Positions 33,346-44,199 of a stretch of 64,000 nt of DNA are shown here, piece by piece (the first letter of the stretch is position 1; the number at the start of each line of letters is the position of its first letter). The notes beneath the pieces were generated by a model, which saw only the letters and a program-made list of their open reading frames with translations, made no database searches and was not told where the DNA came from. Position numbers and translations under genes: made by a program. The DNA comes from Argyresthia goedartella (taxonomy: Eukaryota; Arthropoda; Insecta; Lepidoptera; Argyresthiidae). Location of the stretch: the NCBI GenBank assembly GCA_949825045.1, contig OX463822.1, positions 33,358,703 through 33,422,702 of the forward strand, in the 5' to 3' direction.

Positions 33346-33930
33346 AGAGTATTTTATTAATATAATAATATTTTTCAAAATGGCGAACAGTTAGGAATGC
33401 CAAAAATCTTACAAGCTCTTTTATGTTTCATTTCATGTAGGTACCTACCTATTTTAGTTGGGGAAACCTGCTGGACTGGAAGGATATCGTGGTTAAGAGA
33501 AACTTTGTCTACGGCCCTAAGTTGTAAGTACAACCTGCAGAAATACCGTAACCGCTGCATCGTAGGGAAACAACTTTATTGACGAAATTACAGCAAAGTT
33601 GATCTTATCTCCTTTCGTCGGGTTGAACGTAAAAAATATTGAATTACTGGTTGCATAAAAGGGCGTGGGCGTGGGGTTAACCCTTGTATCAGAGCATGTT
33701 TATAAACACCCTTATACGTAACAGGTTGACTTGTAATAAATATCAATGTGCAACAAATCTAGGAATGGAATTTTCGCCCACTTCTAGTCCTTTTATCATA
33801 ACGAAACTTGGTATGTGAATGTAGTTCAGATAACAATACAATCATATGGTACCTTCGAGCTGGTCTGACGATGGAGCTGCGAGCTGGTAGAGGGAACAAT
33901 GGGATGTTTTATTGTAAACCCATCTAGTTA
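33346..33930. other. No recognised feature
   Basis: Spacer between two tandem arrays. Overlapping 61-codon frames on both strands at 33375-33582 have no domain pattern. Confidence 0.3.
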
Positions 33931-33933
33931 GGG

Positions 33934-36900
33934 CTCATTGGACTCGTCGTGACAAGTCCTGGAGCTGGAAGGTCCGCAGGCTGGTAACCAATTCTGGGCT
34001 CATTAGACTCGTCGTGACAAGTCCTGGAGCTGGAAGGTCCGCAGGCTGGTAACCAATTCTGGGCTCATTTGATTCGTCGTGACAAGTCCTAGAGCTGGAA
34101 GGTCCGCAGGCTGGTAACCAATTCTGGGCTCATTTGATTCGTCGTGACAAGTCCTAGAGCTGGAAGGTCCGCAGGCTGGTAACCAATTCTGGGCTCATTT
34201 GATTCGTCGTGACAAGTCCTAGAGCTGGAAGGTCCGCAGGCTGGTAACCAATTCTGGGCTCATTTGATTCGTCGTGACAAGTCCTAGAGCCGGAAGGTCC
34301 GCAGGCTGGTAACCAATTCTGGGCTCATTTGATTCGTCGTGACAAGTCCTAGAGCTGGAAGGTCCGCAGGCTGGTAACCAATTCTGGGCTCATTTGATTC
34401 GTCGTGACAAGTCCTAGAGCTGGAAGGTCCGCAGGCTGGTAACCAATTCTGGGCTCATTTGATTCGTCGTGACAAGTCCTAGAGCTGGAAGGTCCGCAGG
34501 CTGGTAACCAATTCTAGGCTCATTTGATTCGTCGTGACAAGTCCTAGAGCTGGAAGGTCCGCAGGCTGGTAACCAATTCTGGGCTCATTTGATTCGTCGT
34601 GACAAGTCCTAGAGCTGGAAGGTCCGCAGGCTGGTAACCAATTCTGGGCTCATTTGATTCGTCGTGACAAGTCCTAGAGCTGGAAGGTCCGCAGGCTGGT
34701 AACCAATTCTGGGCTCATTTGATTCGTCGTGACAAGTCCTAGAGCTGGAAGGTCCGCAGGCTGGTAACCAATTCTGGGCTCATTAGACTCGTCGTGACAA
34801 GTCCTGGAGCTGGAAGGTCCGCAGGCTGGTAACGTCGTGACAAGTCCTGGAGCTGGAAGGTCCGCAGGCTGGTAACGTCGTGACAAGTCCTGGAGCTGGA
34901 AGGTCCGCAGGCTGGTAACGTCGTGACAAGTCCTGGAGCTGGAAGGTCCGCAGGCTGGTAACGTCATGACAAGTCCTGGAGCTGGAAGGTCCGCAGGCTG
35001 GTAACGTCGTGACAAGTCCTGGAGCTGGAAGGTCCGCAGGCTGGTAACCAATTCTGGGCTCATTTGATTCGTCGTGACAAGTCCTGGAGCTGGAAGGTCC
35101 GCAGGCTGGTAACCAATTCTGGGCTCATTAGACTCGTCGTGACAAGTCCTGGAGCTGGAAGGTCCGCAGGCTGGTAACGTCGTGACAAGTCCTGGAGCTG
35201 GAAGGTCCGCAGGCTGGTAACGTCGTGACAAGTCCTGGAGCTGGAAGGTCCGCAGGCTGGTAACCAATTCTGGGCTCATTAGACTCGTCGTGACAAGTCC
35301 TGGAGCTGGAAGGTCCGCAGGCTGGTAACGTCGTGACAAGTCCTGGAGCTGGAAGGTCCGCAGGCTGGTAACGTCGTGACAAGTCCTGGAGCTGGAAGGT
35401 CCGCAGGCTGGTAACCAATTCTGGGCTCATTAGACTCGTCGTGACAAGTCCTGGAGCTGGAAGGTCCGCAGGCTGGTAACGTCGTGACAAGTCCTGGAGC
35501 TGGAAGGTCCGCAGGCTGGTAACCAATTCTGGGCTCATTAGACTCGTCGTGACAAGTCCTGGAGCTGGAAGGTCCGCAGGCTGGTAACCAATTCTGGGCT
35601 CATTAGACTCGTCGTGACAAGTCCTGGAGCTGGAAGGTCCGCAGGCTGGTAACCAATTCTGGGCTCATTAGACTCGTCGTGACAAGTCCTGGAGCTGGAA
35701 GGTCCGCAGGCTGGTAACGTCGTGACAAGTCCTAGAGCCGGAAGGTCCGCAGGCTGGTAACCAATTCTGGGCTCATTTGATTCGTCGTGACAAGTCCTAG
35801 AGCTGGAAGGTCCGCAGGCTGGTAACCAATTCTGGGCTCATTTGATTCGTCGTGACAAGTCCTAGAGCTGGAAGGTCCGCAGGCTGGTAACCAATTCTGG
35901 GCTCATTTGATTCGTCGTGACAAGTCCTAGAGCTGGAAGGTCCGCAGGCTGGTAACCAATTCTGGGCTCATTTGATTCGTCGTGACAAGTCCTAGAGCTG
36001 GAAGGTCCGCAGGCTGGTAACCAATTCTGGGCTCATTAGACTCGTCGTGACAAGTCCTGGAGCTGGAAGGTCCGCAGGCTGGTAACCAATTCTGGGCTCA
36101 TTAGACTCGTCGTGACAAGTCCTGGAGCTGGAAGGTCCGCAGGCTGGTAACCAATTCTGGGCTCATTAGACTCGTCGTGACAAGTCCTGGAGCTGGAAGG
36201 TCCGCAGGCTGGTAACCAATTCTGGGCTCATTAGACTCGTCGTGACAAGTCCTGGAGCTGGAAGGTCCGCAGGCTGGTAACCAATTCTGGGCTCATTAGA
36301 CTCGTCGTGACAAGTCCTGGAGCTGGAAGGTCCGCAGGCTGGTAACCAATTCTGGGCTCATTAGACTCGTCGTGACAAGTCCTGGAGCTGGAAGGTCCGC
36401 AGGCTGGTAACCAATTCTGGGCTCATTAGACTCGTCGTGACAAGTCCTGGAGCTGGAAGGTCCGCAGGCTGGTAACGTCGTGACAAGTCCTGGAGCTGGA
36501 AGGTCCGCAGGCTGGTAACGTCGTGACAAGTCCTGGAGCTGGAAGGTCCGCAGGCTGGTAACCAATTCTGGGCTCATTAGACTCGTCGTGACAAGTCCTG
36601 GAGCTGGAAGGTCCGCAGGCTGGTAACCAATTCTGGGCTCATTAGACTCGTCGTGACAAGTCCTGGAGCTGGAAGGTCCGCAGGCTGGTAACCAATTCTG
36701 GGCTCATTAGACTCGTCGTGACAAGTCCTGGAGCTGGAAGGTCCGCAGGCTGGTAACCAATTCTGGGCTCATTAGACTCGTCGTGACAAGTCCTGGAGCT
36801 GGAAGGTCCGCAGGCTGGTAACCAATTCTGGGCTCATTAGACTCGTCGTGACAAGTCCTGGAGCTGGAAGGTCCGCAGGCTGGTAACGTCGTGACAAGTC

Positions 36901-39900
36901 CTGGAGCTGGAAGGTCCGCAGGCTGGTAACGTCGTGAAGTCCTGGAGCTGGAAGGTCCGCAGGCTGGTAACCTGGAGCTGGAAGGTCCGCAGGCTGGTAA
37001 CGTCGTGACAAGTCCTGGAGCTGGAAGGGCCGCAGGCTGGTAACCAATTCTGGGCTCATTAGACTCGTCGTGACAAGTCCTGGAGCTGGAAGGTCCGCAG
37101 GCTGGTAACGTCGTGACAAGTCCTGGAGCTGGAAGGTCCGCAGGCTGGTAACGTCGTGACAAGTCCTGGAGCTGGAAGGTCCGCAGGCTGGTAACCTGGA
37201 GCTGGAAGGTCCGCAGGCTGGTAACGTCGTGACAAGTCCTGGAGCTGGAAGGTCCGCAGGCTGGTAACGTCGTGACAAGTCCTGGAGCTGGAAGGTCCGC
37301 AGGCTGGTAACCTGGAGCTGGAAGGTCCGCAGGCTGGTAACGTCGTGACAAGTCCTGGAGCTGGAAGGTCCGCAGGCTGGTAACCAATTCTGGGCTCATT
37401 AGACTCGTCGTGACAAGTCCTGGAGCTGGAAGGTCCGCAGGCTGGTAACGTCGTGACAAGTCCTGGAGCTGGAAGGTCCGCAGGCTGGTAACGTCGTGAC
37501 AAGTCCTGGAGCTGGAAGGTCCGCAGGCTGGTAACGTCGTGACAAGTCCTGGAGCTGGAAGGTCCGCAGGCTGGTAACCAATTCTGGGCTCATTAGACTC
37601 GTCGTGACAAGTCCTGGAGCTGGAAGGTCCGCAGGCTGGTAACCAATTCTGGGCTCATTAGACTCGTCGTGACAAGTCCTGGAGCTGGAAGGTCCGCAGG
37701 CTGGTAACCAATTCTGGGCTCATTAGACTCGTCGTGACAAGTCCTGGAGCTGGAAGGTCCGCAGGCTGGTAACCAATTCTGGGCTCATTAGACTCGTCGT
37801 GACAAGTCCTGGAGCTGGAAGGTCCGCAGGCTGGTAACCAATTCTGGGCTCATTAGACTCGTCGTGACAAGTCCTGGAGCTGGAAGGTCCGCAGGCTGGT
37901 AACGTCGTGACAAGTCCTGGAGCTGGAAGGTCCGCAGGCTGGTAACGTCGTGACAAGTCCTGGAGCTGGAAGGTCCGCAGGCTGGTGACCTGGAGCTGGA
38001 AGGTCCGCAGGCTGGTAACGTCGTGACAAGTCCTGGAGCTGGAAGGTCCGCAGGCTGGTAACCAATTCTGGGCTCATTAGACTCGTCGTGACAAGTCCTG
38101 GAGCTGGAAGGTCCGCAGGCTGGTAACGTCGTGACAAGTCCTGGAGCTGGAAGGTCCGCAGGCTGGTAACGTCGTGACAAGTCCTGGAGCTGGAAGGTCC
38201 GCAGGCTGGTAACCAATTCTGGGCTCATTAGACTCGTCGTGACAAGTCCTGGAGCTGGAAGGTCCGCAGGCTGGTAACGTCGTGACAAGTCCTGGAGCTG
38301 GAAGGTCCGCAGGCTGGTAACCAATTCTGGGCTCATTAGACTCGTCGTGACAAGTCCTGGAGCTGGAAGGTCCGCAGGCTGGTAACCAATTCTGGGCTCA
38401 TTAGACTCGTCGTGACAAGTCCTGGAGCTGGAAGGTCCGCAGGCTGGTAACCAATTCTGGGCTCATTAGACTCGTCGTGACAAGTCCTGGAGCTGGAAGG
38501 TCCGCAGGCTGGTAACCAATTCTGGGCTCATTAGACTCGTCGTGACAAGTCCTGGAGCTGGAAGGTCCGCAGGCTGGTAACCAATTCTGGGCTCATTAGA
38601 CTCGTCGTGACAAGTCCTGGAGCTGGAAGGTCCGCAGGCTGGTAACCAATTCTGGGCTCATTAGACTCGTCGTGACAAGTCCTGGAGCTGGAAGGTCCGC
38701 AGGCTGGTAACCAATTCTGGGCTCATTAGACTCGTCGTGACAAGTCCTGGAGCTGGAAGGTCCGCAGGCTGGTAACCAATTCTGGGCTCAGTAGACTCGT
38801 CGTGACAAGTCCTGGAGCTGGAAGGTCCGCAGGCTGGTAACCAATTCTGGGCTCATTAGACTCGTCGTGACAAGTCCTGGAGCTGGAAGGTCCGCAGGCT
38901 GGTAACCAATTCTGGGCTCATTAGACTCGTCGTGACAAGTCCTGGAGCTGGAAGGTCCGCAGGCTGGTAACCAATTCTGGGCTCATTAGACTCGTCGTGA
39001 CAAGTCCTGGAGCTGGAAGGTCCGCAGGCTGGTAACCAATTCTGGGCTCATTAGACTCGTCGTGACAAGTCCTGGAGCTGGAAGGTCCGCAGGCTGGTAA
39101 CCAATTCTGGGCTCATTAGACTCGTCGTGACAAGTCCTGGAGCTGGAAGGTCCGCAGGCTGGTAACCAATTCTGGGCTCATTAGACTCGTCGTGACAAGT
39201 CCTGGAGCTGGAAGGTCCGCAGGCTGGTAACCAATTCTGGGCTCATTAGACTCGTCGTGACAAGTCCTGGAGCTGGAAGGTCCGCAGGCTGGTAACCAAT
39301 TCTGGGCTCATTAGACTCGTCGTGACAAGTCCTGGAGCTGGAAGGTCCGCAGGCTGGTAACCAATTCTGGGCTCATTAGACTCGTCGTGACAAGTCCTGG
39401 AGCTGGAAGGTCCGCAGGCTGGTAACCAATTCTGGGCTCATTAGACTCGTCGTGACAAGTCCTGGAGCTGGAAGGTCCGCAGGCTGGTAACCAATTCTGG
39501 GCTCATTAGACTCGTCGTGACAAGTCCTGGAGCTGGAAGGTCCGCAGGCTGGTAACCAATTCTGGGCTCATTAGACTCGTCGTGACAAGTCCTGGAGCTG
39601 GAAGGTCCGCAGGCTGGTAACCAATTCTGGGCTCATTAGACTCGTCGTGACAAGTCCTGGAGCTGGAAGGTCCGCAGGCTGGTAACCAATTCTGGGCTCA
39701 TTAGACTCGTCGTGACAAGTCCTGGAGCTGGAAGGTCCGCAGGCTGGTAACCAATTCTGGGCTCATTAGACTCGTCGTGACAAGTCCTGGAGCTGGAAGG
39801 TCCGCAGGCTGGTAACCAATTCTGGGCTCATTAGACTCGTCGTGACAAGTCCTGGAGCTGGAAGGTCCGCAGGCTGGTAACCAATTCTGGGCTCATTAGA

Positions 39901-40432
39901 CTCGTCGTGACAAGTCCTGGAGCTGGAAGGTCCGCAGGCTGGTAACCAATTCTGGGCTCATTAGACTCGTCGTGACAAGTCCTGGAGCTGGAAGGTCCGC
40001 AGGCTGGTAACCAATTCTGGGCTCATTAGACTCGTCGTGACAAGTCCTGGAGCTGGAAGGTCCGCAGGCTGGTAACGTCGTGACAAGTCCTGGAGCTGGA
40101 AGGTCCGCAGGCTGGTAACGTCGTGACAAGTCCTGGAGCTGGAAGGTCCGCAGGCTGGTAACCAATTCTGGGCTCATTAGACTCGTCGTGACAAGTCCTG
40201 GAGCTGGAAGGTCCGCAGGCTGGTAACGTCGTGACAAGTCCTGGAGCTGGAAGGTCCGCAGGCTGGTAACGTCGTGACAAGTCCTGGAGCTGGAAGGTCC
40301 GCAGGCTGGTAACGTCGTGACAAGTCCTGGAGCTGGAAGGTCCGCAGGCTGGTAACGTCGTGACAAGTCCTGGAGCTGGAAGGTCCGCAGGCTGGTAACC
40401 AATTCTGGGCTCATTTGATTCGTCGTCGTCAA
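33934..40432 (+). repeat. 6.5 kb satellite-like array of 65-, 43- and 30-bp units
   Basis: The basic 65-bp unit runs CCAATTCTGGGCTCATTAGA, CTCGTCGTGACAAGTCCTGG, AGCTGGAAGGTCCGCAGGCT, GGTAA. A 43-bp unit lacks the first 22 bases; a rarer 30-bp unit keeps only CCTGGAGCTGG onward. There are roughly one hundred units. From about 34050 to 34780 and 35735 to 36030 the units carry TTTGATTC and CTAGAGC in place of TTAGACTC and CTGGAGC. From 38340 to 40060 nearly all units are identical 65-mers. Units of 65 and 43 bp shift the frame each time, yet few stops occur on the minus strand, which creates open frames up to 250 codons that are not genes. The array starts in a partial unit and ends in the TTTGATTC variant. 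Confidence 0.97.
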
Positions 40433-40469
40433 GACTTTTAAAGTATTATTTTTTGTTTTTAAACTAAAA

Positions 40470-40650
40470 TAACATAACATAGCGTCACGCATTTTCCCAT
40501 ACGAGGTGGCAGAGGCACAATTGTGCCCACTTTGAGCCAGTTTTTTCAATACTCCATTCTGCGTGGCAGGAGGCTAGCCCATCGCCGCAGATATGGAGCA
40601 ATGAAGGTTTCCTCACGATGTTCCATCACCGTTAGAACGTCCTTATGTAC
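40470..40650 (-). repeat. Repeat family D, long copy
   Basis: CATAGCGTCACGCATTTTCC, ACGAGGTGGCAGAGGCACAA, GGAGGCTAGCCCATCGCCGC, then GAAGGTTTCCTCACGATG and CCATCACCGTTAGAACG. Confidence 0.65.
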
Positions 40651-40679
40651 TTAATTATAATGTAATAATGTACTTAATT

Positions 40680-40770
40680 ATAGATAAATTAATTATCTCA
40701 TTGGTACATGGTCAGCATCTCCTGTGTGAGAAGCAAGCCTGAAACCCATTAGACCACGGAGCACGTGTTT
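40680..40770 (-). mobile_element. tRNA-derived SINE, family C
   Basis: TAATTATCTCATTGGTACAT, GGTCAGCATCTCCTGTG, then CCTGAAACCCATTAGACCAC, the reverse of the 20.0 kb copy. Confidence 0.6.
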
Positions 40771-41027
40771 TTAAACTAATATAATTATTATTGCATTGGG
40801 ATATATATAGCTATAGGCAAGTTGTGATCTATACTCAGGTCCACTTTCACGACATTGGCTTAATCACTTGAGCCTGCTATATTATTATTATTATTAATCG
40901 TTGATTTTCAAGCACCTAGGCCCATAAATAAAATTACATAACATTACACATTAAATTAAAATATTCATTAAATTACACATTAATTAGGATATTATATAAA
41001 ATTAATTATAAAAATATCTATTTGTTT

Positions 41028-41083
41028 CTCGAGGAAGTTTGACCGTCCAATGTTGGAACATTGGACAGTCAAACCTCCCCGAG
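41028..41083. other. Near-perfect 27-bp-arm palindrome
   Basis: CTCGAGGAAGTTTGACCG plus TCCAATGTT pairs with AACATTGGACAGTCAAACC plus TCCCCGAG, 24 of 27 positions, with a 2-base loop. It would extrude as a cruciform or fold as RNA. Confidence 0.85.
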
Positions 41084-41134
41084 ATCGCCCTGAGAATAGG
41101 GCTATAGTATTGTATGAGGCTATTACTAAATTAA

Positions 41135-41340
41135 AGGCATTAAAATACGAGTGTGGGTTTACGAAACGAGCCGACAAGCGAATTTCAGAATAACATCACA
41201 CCAGTGTTTTAATGTACAGTTACTTACACAGATTTATCTACACACATATTGTAAGCTCTCTATGATGAGTTCAGGAACCGAATGTTACAGCATTAAGGCA
41301 TTGACATTTAATTTCGAAAAGAACGTCATCTTGACTGATA
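41135..41340 (+). mobile_element. Repeat family B, partial copy
   Basis: AAGGCATTAAAATACGAGTG, GTGTTTTAATGTACAGTTAC and TATTGTAAGCTCTCTATGATG follow the order of 10500-10600. The 3' half is missing. Confidence 0.6.
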
Positions 41341-41374
41341 AGGCTTTAGCTAGGTTTAGGGTGAAGCCTATTCA

Positions 41375-41460
41375 AGATAGAGAGAGAGAGAATGTACGAT
41401 GGAGAGAAAGAGATAGATAGAGATAAGAGAGCGAGAGTGAGAGAGACAGAGACGAGATAG
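41375..41460 (+). repeat. GA-rich low-complexity tract
   Basis: Imperfect GAGA and GATAGA repeats. Confidence 0.85.
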
Positions 41461-41559
41461 ACTGAGTTTAAAAGCAGGGTTATTGCGTCTTCCGTCGATT
41501 TTCACTGTCTGAAACCTAACTGAGCTAGTGAAGGATAATTGTTAAACTCGCGAAGGTTA

Positions 41560-41985
41560 GCAATTCTTTCAAGGCTCTGTGCATTATCTACTACAAAAAG
41601 ATACCTCTCGAGATCTTGAAATTGCCTTTTGAGCAATTTAAATACCATATTAAAGCGACTTTGTCTAAAAAATGATATTACAATGTTGAAGATTACTTAA
41701 ATGACGGGACTGTATGGGGTTTAATCAGGCGCTACACAGACCTTGCTGTTAATAATTTTGTAATTATTTATTCCTGCTTATTAATATAATAATTCACATT
41801 GAAATATTTGTATTAGTTAAGCACAATCAATTTTTAAAATAGATCTAAAAATCAATCTGTGGGAGTTTCTACGCCCTTCTTCTCCCACAGTGGTTCAATG
41901 TAGAGAAGAGACAAAAAATTACGTTTGCTGAGTATATGTAAATATATACAGTAATAAAGAACTTTAACTTTGACTTTGATCAATT
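41560..41985 (+). pseudogene. LINE 3' end (ORF2 tail plus 3' UTR)
   Basis: GTGCATTATCTACTACAAAA and onward match 57885-58260, including TGAAATTGCCTTTTGAGCAA, the stop region TGTATGGGGTTTAATC and the UTR hairpin at 41858-41891. An in-frame stop lies in the ORF2 tail (AAAAAATGATATTAC). It ends with AATAAAGAACTTTAAC and a TTTGACTTTGAT tail. Confidence 0.85.
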
Positions 41986-42009
41986 ACAAAATTTGAATGT
42001 AATAAGAAC

Positions 42010-42425
42010 ATCGAATTTGATGTTAACAGAAGCAATAAAAAGCATTTTCACCAATAAGAAATGTGTTTTAACAGAAGGCTTGTGTTTAAACGATTACCAA
42101 AAACGCACCTATTTTACTACCAATAAATTCGAAATTACTGCCAGAATGGATAAATGTCCACCAAATTGTGTTTGGATAAATGATCACCAAACTTCTTTTT
42201 ATGTTTTGTGTACTTAAGTTTATGTTTTAAGTATGTTTTGTTGTTCTTACATGTTCAACCTAACACGAAGGTTAAAGGGGGCTTCGCTTCGCTCACCCCC
42301 TTTACCCTTCAACTAAGCTACCGCAGTATTTTGTCCTGATATTTTTTGCAACTTTTGGTGTTCATTTATCCATTTTGGGTAGGAAAAAAATATTTTGGTG
42401 ATCATTATATTTGTTGCCTTAACAA
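42010..42425 (+). mobile_element. MITE family C, fullest copy
   Basis: Left: TTGTGTTTAAACGATTACC, CCACCAAATTGTGTTTGG, TGATCACCAAACTTC. Right: TTTTGGTGATCATTATATTTG. The core includes TTGTTCTTACATGTTCAACC, a TTAAAGGGGGC stem, the TTCGCTTCGCTCA loop and CCCCCTTTA, then CTACCGCAGTATTTTG. Confidence 0.8.
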
Positions 42426-42429
42426 AACA

Positions 42430-42660
42430 GCTAATCTAGTCCTCATCAAAACTTTTGCTGCACGACACCACAAACCAAAACGTCATCTGTGTATTTATTT
42501 TTTGCAATTGCTGATTTTTTCAAAAAGCACTTAATCAATTTTGATAAAAAATTGTATGGGACCACCTGTGAAGTATGACCTAAAAATCAAAACAAGAATC
42601 ATCAAAATCTGTTCAATATTGACGGAGTATAGTCGCATAACAAACATAAAAAGCAGACGA
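42430..42660 (-). repeat. Interspersed repeat family R
   Basis: CACAAACCAAAACGTCATCTG and AAACAAGAATCATCAAAATC are the reverse complement of the 17.22-17.45 kb copy. It directly abuts MITE C. Confidence 0.55.
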
Positions 42661-42784
42661 ATTGAGAACATTCTGCCTTTTGAAATCGGTTGAAAAGGAG
42701 TGTCGGGTTTATTAGCTAAACATGATAGGCTGAGAAAACTCGTGCAAGTATGTTTATTATTGCAAAAAATCTTTTGCAAGAGCG

Positions 42785-42845
42785 CATCCCTCACGTGACA
42801 TAGCGTCACGCCTTCTCCCATACGGGTCGGCAGAGGCACAGAACC
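42785..42845 (-). repeat. Repeat family D
   Basis: CATAGCGTCACGCCTTCTCC, CATACGGGTCGGCAGAGG. Confidence 0.6.
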
Positions 42846-43084
42846 TCCTTTCCCTCTAATATATCAGCCCTTTCGTCATGTCTCCGTAGGTTTAGAGCAA
42901 ACTGCTCTCACCGCAACTTTAGTCCTCCGAAGCATTCGTATCTGCAAATTCCGTGGTAAAACTTTCCCGGATCGTATTTCCAGGCGAATTCCCTCTTTTC
43001 AGCTGCTGCAGCTAATTTGGCCTGGCTACAGCTGGACCATCCGAACCAGTAACAAACATACGGGGACATTGTATCTCGCCACAT

Positions 43085-43245
43085 TTTAGGTTATCCGGTG
43101 TCGTGGGAACTATAAATAGCGTTCATAATCATTTTTTATGTATACAGGCACCCACACTAGGACACCCTTATCTCCAGCCGGGATACGAACCCAGGACTTC
43201 TCCCTTAGGAGGTAGGCCCTCGAAACGCAGCGCCACAGAGATCGC
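43085..43245 (-). mobile_element. tRNA-derived SINE, family A, degenerate
   Basis: GGTTATCCGGTGTCGTGG, ATACAGGCACCCACACTAGG, CAGCCGGGATACGAACCCAG, and the head GCAGCGCCACAGAG. Confidence 0.65.
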
Positions 43246-43249
43246 CGTA

Positions 43250-43805
43250 ATGCTATCATCACCAGCTATCTGATTTTACTCTTATCTTGCAAAATTAAGG
43301 AATATTTTATGTTTGTTTCTAATTTGTAATATTTTCTGATCTTCGGTCAAACTGCAAGTTCAAATCTAAAGCTTCATATGAAGCAGAGTCTAATATCTGC
43401 GACTCAGAGTAGGAAAATGCGAACCATTTCTAATATAACTGGTGTACCGATGTCGAGAACATTGGTATCGTATTCAATATAATTCTCCGTTGTATTGCTA
43501 CGATGGCATGTCGAAATCCATTCTCCAGCAAATGTTATAGGCAGTACAGTAGAATGTGAGGAGGATGCTTCGTGATGTCACTTCCTTATACCTGAAACAC
43601 ACGCGACCACGACTTTTGTCTTCAAAATTCGAAGCCTTCAGTTTTAGGCACCAGCCATATGGGTTTTGGCGCGGGCGCGGACATGCATGTCTATCCATTG
43701 CATTTAAAAATAATAAAATTCATAGAAATTAAGTCGCCTTCGACACATCTAATGCGCGCTATACGGGGACAAACTCTACAATACTACAATAATAACTCAC
43801 AAAGT
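43250..43805. other. No recognised feature
   Basis: Nothing supportable. Confidence 0.3.
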
Positions 43806-43810
43806 TAAAA

Positions 43811-44195
43811 ATTAAAAAAAAACCGACTTCAAGATCAAGCTTTGTTTCTTTCTTCCCGTTCGGGATGCGAATGTCGTCTATATTCACGAAAAGTCATCAT
43901 CAAACAACGGAACCACAAACCAAAACGTCATCTGTGTATATACTTTTTGTTTTTGTTGATTTTTAGGGTTCCGTACCCGAATCGAAGGGTGCAAACGGGA
44001 CCCTATTACTAAGCCTCTGCTGTCCGTCCGTCCGTCCGTCCGTCCGTCCGTCTGTCTGTCACCGGGCTGTATCTCATGAACCCTGATAGATGAATAGATG
44101 AAATTTTTACAGATGATGTATTTCTGTTGCCGCTATAACTATAAATACTAGAAAACAGAATAAAATAAATATTAACGGGGTTGTATGGGAACAAC
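43811..44195 (-). repeat. Family R copy joined to the GGGTTCCGTACC repeat
   Basis: AAAACCGACTTCAAGATC and AAACCAAAACGTCATCTGTG (family R) run into TTTTAGGGTTCCGTACCCG, a CCGT microsatellite at 44020-44055 and TTCTGTTGCCGCTATAACT, the reverse of 21175-21660. Confidence 0.6.
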
Positions 44196-44199
44196 AATT

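Noticed and set aside
33934..40432. CRISPR-like array
   Set aside because: Units are directly adjacent, with no unique spacers, and the DNA is eukaryotic.
34674..40549. Long minus-strand reading frames (up to 250 codons) with PADLPAPG-type repeats
   Set aside because: They follow unit lengths that are not multiples of three, appear in all three frames of the same strand, and have no conserved start or unit frame. They are by-products of a stop-poor repeat.
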